Made by a program: the position numbers and the translations under genes
Part shown: positions 1-4,886 of the stretch, one piece after another
Position numbering within the stretch: position 1 is the first letter of the stretch
How the letters are laid out: each line of letters begins with the position of its first letter
Assembly: GCA_964611385.1 (NCBI GenBank)
Contig: CAZSXS010000105.1
Coordinates: 1-9,912 of the forward strand
Direction of reading: 5' to 3'
Length of the DNA stretch: 9,912 nucleotides
DNA from: CAZSXS01 sp964611385
Lineage (GTDB): Bacteria; Bacillota; Clostridia; Lachnospirales; CAYPQA01
The notes under the pieces: model-generated
Told to the model about the DNA's origin: nothing
Seen by the model: only the letters and a program-made list of their open reading frames with translations
The model's database searches: none

Positions 1-288
1 TTTTATACGACGATGCGGCTTAATTTCTGTACCGATCTTTTAACTCACAAGTTATTATAATTATTAAAGAAAAATCATTCAATGGATTTGTAATTGACTT
101 TGGTTTAAAAAATCAACTTGCAAGAAACAGTACAGTGCACGCTGTAAAAAAGTTACTATTGTCAGAACAGAAACCATCAGATTTTTATAGTATAGTAACT
201 TGTTCAGTATGAAATCATTCTAAAACAGGCGAATAGAACAAGTTCTTAACCAATATTTCCAGAGATAAAAGAAGTGCGCAGGGAACAC
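1..288. other. Region without a recognisable gene
   Basis: I see no supportable coding region here on either strand. It is AT-rich and all frames are broken by stops. One short minus-strand reading frame ends in a stop near position 20, but it has no start or ribosome binding site that I can identify and I do not assign it. The only structure I see is an inverted repeat at 150-201 and a small 5 bp hairpin (TACAG/CTGTA) at 131-146. It could be a decayed gene, the leader of the downstream small-gene cluster, or plain intergenic DNA. Confidence 0.6.
150..201. repeat. 10 bp inverted repeat with 32-base spacer
   Basis: AAGTTACTAT at 150-159 is matched by its exact reverse complement ATAGTAACTT at 192-201. 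The 32-base spacer is AT-rich and has no T-run after it, so it does not look like a terminator. It could be a protein binding site with split half-sites or a chance match in AT-rich DNA. Confidence 0.35.
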
Positions 289-402
289 TATATATTCGGC
301 AAAGAGTTTCTCAAATTCTCCGTTCGCTCATGAATAGGAAACTTGCCTCTGCAAGTTTCCATTCGCTCCGGACAATTTGGAAACTCTACTGCCGAATATA
401 TA
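289..402. repeat. Long imperfect palindrome (possible MITE-like or structured element)
   Basis: The outer arms are perfect: TATATATTCGGC at 289-300 pairs with GCCGAATATATA at 391-402. Pairing continues inward with small bulges (303-310 with 380-387, 312-317 with 374-379, 319-322 with 369-372). It ends in a perfect inner hairpin: GGAAACTTGC at 337-346, loop CTCT, GCAAGTTTCC at 351-360. In total about 44 base pairs form over 114 bases. Both arms also carry TTCGCTC in the same orientation (323-329 and 362-368), which cannot pair with itself. No open frame crosses it and no T-run follows it, so it is not a standard terminator. The length and the TATA ends suggest a dispersed palindromic repeat or a transposase-free element, but only a genome search would show whether it recurs. 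Confidence 0.75.
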
Positions 403-407
403 AGAAT

Positions 408-449
408 ACTCAGTCACTAATGAAGAGGAAAATATTTTAGAGACTGAGT
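408..449 (+). promoter_or_regulatory. Hairpin in the leader of the small-gene cluster
   Basis: ACTCAGTCACTAA at 408-420 pairs with TTAGAGACTGAGT at 437-449, 12 of 13 positions, with a 16-base loop. The stem ends one base before the AGGGAGG ribosome binding site (451-457) of the gene starting at 465. It starts only five bases after the long palindrome. A position this close to the binding site suggests an effect on translation or mRNA stability. It has no T-run, so it is unlikely to terminate transcription. Function is inferred. Confidence 0.45.
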
Positions 450-464
450 TAGGGAGGTTCTATA

Positions 465-596
465 ATGAAAGAGCACAAAAAAACCAATAACGTACAAGAA
501 AAATTGCAAGATGCTATCAGAAACACGCCCTCAGGTGACCAAAATCAAGAGCATAACAGCCGGAAGGAAGGCCTGGGTCCAAATACAAAGCGCTAA
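465..596 (+). CDS. Small basic hydrophilic protein, 43 residues, unknown function
   Basis: The reading frame starts at an ATG preceded by AGGGAGG seven bases upstream, which is a strong ribosome binding site, and ends at TAA. The product is very hydrophilic, rich in K, N, Q and E, with no hydrophobic segment or signal peptide and no cysteine. It ends with the conspicuous motif KEGLGPNTKR. I do not recognise a named family. The composition (small, basic, unstructured) recalls minor small acid-soluble spore proteins, but I cannot match it to a specific one. It lies 45 bases before a second small gene with its own GGAGG site, so the two are probably co-transcribed. A 12-of-13 bp hairpin ends just upstream of its ribosome binding site. 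The strong binding site and the clean frame make it likely to be real despite its size. Confidence 0.7.
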   Translation: MKEHKKTNNVQEKLQDAIRNTPSGDQNQEHNSRKEGLGPNTKR

Positions 597-641
597 GGAA
601 GCGTAAGCTGCCCAATATGGGCGACTACAAAGGAGGCAAAT

Positions 642-794
642 ATGAGTAACGAAAATAAAATGAAAAGTACGAAGAACAACAAAAGGGACGATGGGAAATA
701 TCATTCAAAGCATGTAAAGCATAGCCCTCAGGCCGAGAGTGCCAGGGCAGTATTTGGCTTGAAGGATCCCCACGATGAAAAAGGGAATGAATGA
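642..794 (+). CDS. Small conserved clostridial-type protein, 50 residues
   Basis: The ATG is preceded by AGGAGG five bases upstream. The product is lysine-rich at the N-terminus and has a central segment reading HSKHVKHSPQAESARAVFGL (residues 21-40). From memory this resembles the short clostridial proteins annotated as the CPC_1213 family, whose function is unknown; I could not confirm this by search. There is no membrane segment, signal peptide or cysteine. The last 20 bases overlap the start of the downstream HD-domain gene, so translation of the two is probably coupled. Together with the 43-residue gene upstream, it forms a compact cluster of two small basic proteins and a hydrolase. Confidence 0.75.
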   Translation: MSNENKMKSTKNNKRDDGKYHSKHVKHSPQAESARAVFGLKDPHDEKGNE

Positions 795-1404
795 GCAGGC
801 CGAGCGCTTTGTCGAAATCAACACCCATCTGCAAAACGACCCATGCCCGTCTTTGTATTTCAATCAAATTTATGACGAGGCCTGGTTTCAGGAGTATCCC
901 TTCGATGGCCTTTATAAGCTGAAGGTCACGGAGCAGTCGCCCAAATATCACCCGGAAGGAAATGTATGGATCCATACTATGCTGGTGATAGACGAAGCTG
1001 CAAACATTAAAAAACGAAGCAAATCACCAGAGGTTTTCATGTGGGCGGCGCTGTTGCATGATATTGGAAAAGCTCCGGCAACGAGAGTCCACAAGGGAAA
1101 GATTACCGCCTATGACCATGATAAGATCGGGGCAAAGCTTGCCAAGGACTTTTTATCTTGTCTAACTGAGGACGAAGCCTTCATCAAAGACGTGGCCAAG
1201 CTTGTCCGATGGCATCTCCAGATCCTCTTTGTTGTCAACAGCTTACAATTCAGCGATATCATAACAATGAGCAAACAGGTAGACATTGAGGAAATCGCTC
1301 TCCTGGGTCTGTGTGACCGGATCGGCCGGAAAAATGCAGACAGGGCTTCTGAGGAAAAAAACATCGAATTATTTTTGAAGCGTTGCAGGGATAAGGTTTC
1401 ATAG
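775..1404 (+). CDS. HD-domain metal-dependent phosphohydrolase (CCA-adding-enzyme-like HD)
   Basis: This 209-residue protein carries a complete HD domain: metal ligand candidates are H67 in WIHTM, H95-D96 in ALLHDIGK, H115 in YDHD and D181 in LCDRIGR. The run from ALLHDIGK through HKGKITAYDHDKIGAKLA follows the pattern of the HD domain attached to some bacterial CCA-adding enzymes and poly(A) polymerases, but no nucleotidyltransferase domain is present, so it is a stand-alone phosphohydrolase. The substrate (nucleotide, cyclic phosphate or RNA end) cannot be read from the sequence. The first ATG is chosen because AGGA lies eight bases upstream; an alternative ATG at 787 has a purine run directly abutting it. 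The start overlaps the preceding small gene by 20 bases, and a terminator follows 21 bases after the stop codon. No membrane segment is visible, so it is probably cytoplasmic. Confidence 0.88.
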   Translation: MKKGMNEQAERFVEINTHLQNDPCPSLYFNQIYDEAWFQEYPFDGLYKLKVTEQSPKYHPEGNVWIHTMLVIDEAANIKKRSKSPEVFMWAALLHDIGKAPATRVHKGKITAYDHDKIGAKLAKDFLSCLTEDEAFIKDVAKLVRWHLQILFVVNSLQFSDIITMSKQVDIEEIALLGLCDRIGRKNADRASEEKNIELFLKRCRDKVS

Positions 1405-1425
1405 AAAGAATAAACGACAAAAAGC

Positions 1426-1462
1426 GCTATTGGACGTTGTTTGATGTCCAATAGCCTTTTTT
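1426..1462 (+). terminator. Rho-independent terminator of the HD-gene operon
   Basis: A perfect 10 bp stem, GCTATTGGAC at 1426-1435 and GTCCAATAGC at 1446-1455, encloses a 10-base loop and is followed by a run of six T at 1457-1462. It lies 21 bases after the stop codon of the HD-domain gene and separates that group from the next promoter, whose -35 box starts only two bases after the T-run. Confidence 0.9.
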
Positions 1463-1463
1463 A

Positions 1464-1491
1464 TTGACATTATACTAGATTCTGATATGCT
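1464..1491 (+). promoter_or_regulatory. SigA-type promoter with extended -10, for the kinase-aldolase operon
   Basis: A consensus -35 box TTGACA (1464-1469) is followed after 16 bases by TATGCT (1486-1491), with the extended -10 dinucleotide TG at 1483-1484. It lies about 60 bases upstream of the kinase start codon. The perfect -35 plus the extended -10 should make it a fairly strong vegetative promoter. Confidence 0.8.
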
Positions 1492-1509
1492 AGCAGAGAA
1501 AGAGAATCA

Positions 1510-1533
1510 TGAGGCTTCAAAAAGGAGGCCTCA
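1510..1533 (+). promoter_or_regulatory. Leader hairpin enclosing a ribosome binding site
   Basis: TGAGGC (1510-1515) can pair with GCCTCA (1528-1533). The 12-base loop holds AAAAAGGAG, the core of the ribosome binding site for a tiny reading frame at 1536. The stem is short and may only tune access to that site. A regulatory role is inferred from its position. Confidence 0.3.
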
Positions 1534-1535
1534 GT

Positions 1536-1559
1536 ATGGAGGTTATTAAAAATGTATGA
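1536..1559 (+). CDS. Possible 7-residue leader peptide (MEVIKNV)
   Basis: An ATG at 1536 sits seven bases after AAGGAGG (1522-1528), and reads seven codons to a TGA at 1557-1559. This overlaps the first eight bases of the kinase gene in another frame. The start and binding site are as good as those of real genes nearby. The kinase has its own GGAGG (1538-1542), which lies within the tiny frame. Ribosomes ending here could restart at the kinase ATG, giving translational coupling. The peptide has no run of a single amino acid that would point to classical attenuation. It may be chance. Confidence 0.3.
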   Translation: MEVIKNV

Positions 1560-2493
1560 TATTACCTGCGTTGGAATCCTTGTGGCAGATGTGATCGCAA
1601 AGCCGGTAGAAGGATTGCCGGAGCGAGGCTTGCTAAGTTTGGTGGACACGCTGGAGCTTTATTCAGGGGGCAATGCTATGACGGCTTCCATCAATTGTGC
1701 CAAATTGGGACTGAAAACGGCAGTCATTGGAAAAATCGGCATGGATTCCTTCGGCGGCTTTTTAACGAAGGTGTTAAATGAAAATCAAGTCAACTGCCAG
1801 GGCTTAAAAGTAGATGCTCAAGTCCAGACTTCGGCTTCTGTTGCCTTGATCGGCAAGGATGGAGAAAGGAGCTTCTTGCACTGTACGGGTGCTAATGCAG
1901 TCTTTTCGATAGAGGATATGGACTGGGAGCTTGTAAAAAATTCGAAAATGGTCTTTGTAACAGGAACCTTTTTACTGGATCGCTTTGATGGCCAACAAAC
2001 CCGGGATTTTTTGCGAACTTGCAAAGAGCTGGGGAAAATTACAGCGCTGGATGTGTGCTGGGACAGTCGAGGACGATGGGGAACTTTGCTGGAGGAGGTT
2101 TATCCCTATATAGACCTTTTTCTGCCAAGCATTGAGGAGGCTGAAAAGCTTTCTGGTGAAAGTGAAGTTGCCAAAATGGCAGAGGTGTTTTTTCTCAAGG
2201 GTGTAAAGCAAGTGGTAATTAAGTGTGGAAAAGATGGCTGCTATGCCTGTGAGAAGCCGGACGAACCCGGACGCTTCTCCCTGGCATACCAAAATATAAA
2301 GGTGGTAGACACCACAGGGGCAGGGGATAGCTTCTGCTCAGGATTTTTGGCCGCCTATGCGCGTGGTCAGAACTTTTTTGACTGTGCCCGCTTTGCCAAT
2401 GCTGTAGGGGCCCACTGTGTGATGGCTGGGGGAGCGACCAGTGGGATCAAGAGCTATGAAGAAATCATTCAATTTATGGAAAAGCACAACTAA
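1552..2493 (+). CDS. PfkB-family carbohydrate kinase
   Basis: The 313-residue product has the usual length and both signatures of the PfkB (ribokinase) family: a glycine-rich GGNA at residues 39-42 in the substrate lid region, and DTTGAGDSF at 253-261 forming the anion hole with catalytic base D259. Such enzymes transfer phosphate from ATP to a sugar, sugar phosphate or nucleoside hydroxyl in the cytoplasm. Substrate specificity cannot be assigned from sequence alone. The neighbouring class II aldolase suggests that the product is a ketose (bis)phosphate, as for tagatose-6-phosphate kinase or 1-phosphofructokinase; deoxyketogluconate kinase of inositol breakdown is another option. The start ATG has GGAGG nine bases upstream. 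The gene is first in an operon with a clear promoter, and the aldolase gene follows after 86 bases with no terminator between. Confidence 0.9.
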   Translation: MYDITCVGILVADVIAKPVEGLPERGLLSLVDTLELYSGGNAMTASINCAKLGLKTAVIGKIGMDSFGGFLTKVLNENQVNCQGLKVDAQVQTSASVALIGKDGERSFLHCTGANAVFSIEDMDWELVKNSKMVFVTGTFLLDRFDGQQTRDFLRTCKELGKITALDVCWDSRGRWGTLLEEVYPYIDLFLPSIEEAEKLSGESEVAKMAEVFFLKGVKQVVIKCGKDGCYACEKPDEPGRFSLAYQNIKVVDTTGAGDSFCSGFLAAYARGQNFFDCARFANAVGAHCVMAGGATSGIKSYEEIIQFMEKHN

Positions 2494-2579
2494 AGGAACA
2501 TGTACAAGCTTAAAAGTGCAGCCCAATTCAAGAGAAAGTCCGTGTAGGAAAAATCATTGTTAAATTATGGAGGTTAAAT

Positions 2580-3425
2580 ATGTTAGTAACTTTAAAGGAA
2601 ATCTTACAAGATGCTTCAAATAAAAAATACGCCGTGGGATCATTTAATATCCTCAATCTGGAGATGGCTCGGGGAATCATTGAGGCGGCTGAGTTAGAAA
2701 ACTCCCCGCTAATTCTGAGTCTGGCAGAGGTGCATTTGCCTATCATTCCTTTTGAATATGCAACGATCATCATGCAAAAAATTGCCCGTGATGCAAAGGT
2801 CCCGGTATGCTTACATTTTGACCACGGCACCGATTTCCATCAAATTACCTATGCTTTGAAAGCTGGATTCACGTCAGTTATGTATGATGGCAGTGTGCTG
2901 CCCTACGAAGAGAACATCCAAAAAACAAGAGAAGTGCTGAAAGCAGCTCAAATCTTTGGCGCAAGTGTGGAGGCCGAGCTTGGCCATGTAGGCGGTGCTG
3001 AGGGACAGGAAAAGGCAGAGGATACCAGCCATGAGGAATATACGAAGGTGGATCAGGTTACAGATTTCATCAGTCGAACGGAAATTGATGCTTTGGCGGT
3101 AGCTGTGGGTACTGCCCATGGTAAGTACGTAAAGCCGCCTGTGTTGGACATCGGGCGTTTGGCTGAAATCAATCAAGTATCAGCAAAGCCCCTAGTCTTG
3201 CATGGGGGTAGCGGTCTGTCTGATGAGGATTTTCGAACTGTGGTGCAGAACGGAATCCGGAAAATCAACATCTGTACGGAGTTGTGCCTAGCAGCACATC
3301 AAACTTTTTCGGATTGTCATGATGAGAAAAAATCCTTTGAGCTTAGCATTGTAGCTGCAAAGAATGCTGTACGGGAAGCCACAAGAAAAAGAATGAGGCT
3401 GTTTGGGAGTGCACAGAAGGCCTAA
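2580..3425 (+). CDS. Class II ketose-bisphosphate aldolase (GatY/KbaY/FbaA family)
   Basis: The 281-residue length and residue pattern fit the zinc-dependent class II aldolases, closest in form to the GatY/KbaY tagatose-bisphosphate type. The HFDHG motif at 79-83 gives catalytic D81 and zinc ligand H82. GTAHG supplies H180, and LHGGSG at 207-212 supplies H208 plus the phosphate-binding glycines. This set of D, H, H, H matches the positions used in that family. It would reversibly split a ketose 1,6-bisphosphate (or a related deoxy or keto acid phosphate) into dihydroxyacetone phosphate and an aldehyde. GGAGG lies six bases before the start. It is the second gene of the kinase operon, so it probably acts on the kinase product. 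Fructose bisphosphate as a housekeeping substrate is possible, but the dedicated kinase argues for a peripheral sugar pathway. Confidence 0.9.
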   Translation: MLVTLKEILQDASNKKYAVGSFNILNLEMARGIIEAAELENSPLILSLAEVHLPIIPFEYATIIMQKIARDAKVPVCLHFDHGTDFHQITYALKAGFTSVMYDGSVLPYEENIQKTREVLKAAQIFGASVEAELGHVGGAEGQEKAEDTSHEEYTKVDQVTDFISRTEIDALAVAVGTAHGKYVKPPVLDIGRLAEINQVSAKPLVLHGGSGLSDEDFRTVVQNGIRKINICTELCLAAHQTFSDCHDEKKSFELSIVAAKNAVREATRKRMRLFGSAQKA

Positions 3426-3440
3426 AGAATTTCAGGTGCC

Positions 3441-3459
3441 ATATAATTTTAAATTATAT
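3441..3459. repeat. AT-only palindrome after the aldolase gene
   Basis: ATATAATTT and AAATTATAT flank a single T. All paired bases are A or T and there is no following T-run, so it is at best a weak terminator. No better terminator separates the aldolase gene from the next promoter, so some read-through into the CofE-like gene is likely. Confidence 0.3.
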
Positions 3460-3479
3460 CTTCCATAATAAATATCAAT

Positions 3480-3508
3480 TTTACTTATCCAATTTCTTGG
3501 TCTATAAT
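3480..3508 (+). promoter_or_regulatory. SigA-type promoter for the CofE-like gene
   Basis: TTTACT (3480-3485, four of six consensus positions) and a perfect TATAAT (3503-3508) are separated by 17 bases. The -10 box is 58 bases before the start codon of the CofE-like gene, leaving a leader of roughly 50 bases with no stable hairpin that I can see. Confidence 0.6.
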
Positions 3509-3566
3509 TCATACATAAATCCGACACAATAAATGGTTGCGTAGTAAAATTTGAAGGAGGATAACA

Positions 3567-4751
3567 ATGAGATATTTCGGCACACAAATCAGAGGGCTTC
3601 GCTTGCCCATCATCAGCCGCGGGGACGACCTGGCTGAGATTGTTTCAGAACAGTTAGCAGAGGCCGTAAAAGCAGAAAATTTAAAACTTTCCGAAAATGA
3701 TATTATCGGTGTTACGGAGGCAGTGGTTGCCAAGTCACAGGGTAACTTTGCTACGATGGATGAAATTGGAGCTGATATTCGCAAAAAATTCCCTGTTCCA
3801 ATGACAGACGGAACTATAGGCTTGGTCTTCCCCATCTTATCCAGAAACCGCTTTGTCAATATTCTAAAAGGCATTGCCCGAGGTGCAGAAAAGGTCTATG
3901 TGCTATTACAGTATCCTTCCGATGAGGTTGGAAACCCCATCATGGATCTGGAAACCATTGATGAGCTTTCACCTTTACTCACAGACTTGCCTATTTTAGG
4001 CTCAGAATTTAAAAGACTGACCAAAAATTTTCTGCATCCCTTTACGGGCATGGATTACATTTCACTGTACGAAAGTCTGAGTCCGAACATAACTGTATAT
4101 GTATCCAATGACCCCAGAGATATATTGAAGCTGACCAAAAATGTACTGGTAGGTGAGATACACGCTAGAAACCGCACAAAGGCCCGGTTGATTAAGGCGG
4201 GAGCGGAGCGGATCTACACCCTTTCGGATATACTGTGCGAACCTGTGGGTGACAGTGGCTTCAATCCGGACTACGGTGTGCTGGGTTCAAACCTTGCAAC
4301 CGATGAAACCTTAAAGCTGTTCCCAAGAAATTGCAACGAGTTTGTACAAACCCTTCGTGCCAAGATCAAGGCTAAAACCGGCACAGCGCTTGAAGTTATG
4401 ATCTACGGCGACGGGGCCTTTAAGGATCCAGCCTGCGGCATTTGGGAGTTGGCTGACCCGGTTGTTTCCCCGGCATACACGGAAAGGCTTGGGGGGCGCC
4501 CAGATGAAATCAAAATCAAGTATGTTTCCGAAAATGTATTCGGGGATCTCTCCAGTGAAGAAAAGACCAAGGCAGTGACGCAGCTCATAAAGGACAAGAG
4601 TGTAAACGGCAACAACTACAACGAAGGAACAACGCCTAGAAAATACTCCGATCTCCTGGGCAGCCTGTGCGACTTGACCAGCGGAAGTGGCGACAAGGGC
4701 ACTCCTGTTGTTTTGATACAGGGGTACTTTGATGATTACAGCAAGGAGTAA
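3567..4751 (+). CDS. Coenzyme F420-0:L-glutamate ligase (CofE)-like protein
   Basis: The 394-residue product resembles the F420_ligase family. Its N-terminal part contains DIIGVTEAVVAKSQGN (45-60), which follows the pattern of the conserved VV-SK---EG segment of CofE. A later segment, YGDGAFKDPACGIW (280-293), may correspond to the SD-FGRPWR region of true CofE, but with clear differences. CofE adds glutamate to F420-0 using GTP; archaeal CofE is only about 250 residues. Longer relatives occur in Firmicutes that are not known to make F420, and their role is unknown to me. No other F420 genes are visible in the window. The start has GAAGGAGG six bases upstream. No membrane segment or signal is present. 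It has its own promoter and a large terminator, so it is probably a single-gene unit. Family membership is fairly sure; the reaction is not. Confidence 0.75.
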   Translation: MRYFGTQIRGLRLPIISRGDDLAEIVSEQLAEAVKAENLKLSENDIIGVTEAVVAKSQGNFATMDEIGADIRKKFPVPMTDGTIGLVFPILSRNRFVNILKGIARGAEKVYVLLQYPSDEVGNPIMDLETIDELSPLLTDLPILGSEFKRLTKNFLHPFTGMDYISLYESLSPNITVYVSNDPRDILKLTKNVLVGEIHARNRTKARLIKAGAERIYTLSDILCEPVGDSGFNPDYGVLGSNLATDETLKLFPRNCNEFVQTLRAKIKAKTGTALEVMIYGDGAFKDPACGIWELADPVVSPAYTERLGGRPDEIKIKYVSENVFGDLSSEEKTKAVTQLIKDKSVNGNNYNEGTTPRKYSDLLGSLCDLTSGSGDKGTPVVLIQGYFDDYSKE

Positions 4752-4789
4752 AGAATAAGGTAAAAACCGTAGGGAGAGGAAAACTTGCG

Positions 4790-4848
4790 GGCAATAAAAA
4801 ACTCCAAGCTCAGCTATGATAAAGCTGAGCTTGGAGTTTTTTATTGCC
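4790..4848. terminator. Large perfect bidirectional terminator
   Basis: Arms at 4790-4814 and 4824-4848 are perfect 25 bp reverse complements, with one more T-A pair inside and a loop of about 7 bases. The core stem is ACTCCAAGCTCAGC with its complement, flanked by six A on the left and six T on the right. The hairpin therefore has a T-run on either strand and can end both the CofE-like gene (stop at 4751) and the convergent sigma-factor gene (stop at 4887). Confidence 0.92.
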
Positions 4849-4886
4849 TAGGGTTGTAGTCTAAGCTGTTATTCGATTGATTGAGC

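Noticed and set aside
1..120. Short minus-strand frame with a hydrophobic run followed by TCELKDRYRN, faintly like a protein C-terminus
   Set aside because: It is short, stops appear upstream in the same frame, and no start is present. The similarity is too vague to call a pseudogene.
404..439. Sporulation-type (SigG-like) promoter before the small-gene cluster
   Set aside because: GAATA at 404-408 resembles the -35 box, but no matching -10 box is found at the required spacing.
461..466. TATAAT just before the 43-residue gene
   Set aside because: It overlaps the start codon, so it cannot act as the -10 box for that gene. It is more likely coincidental.
2500..2547. 15-codon frame between the kinase and aldolase genes
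   Set aside because: The only purine-rich site (AAAGGA) is too close to the ATG, and the frame is short enough to arise by chance.
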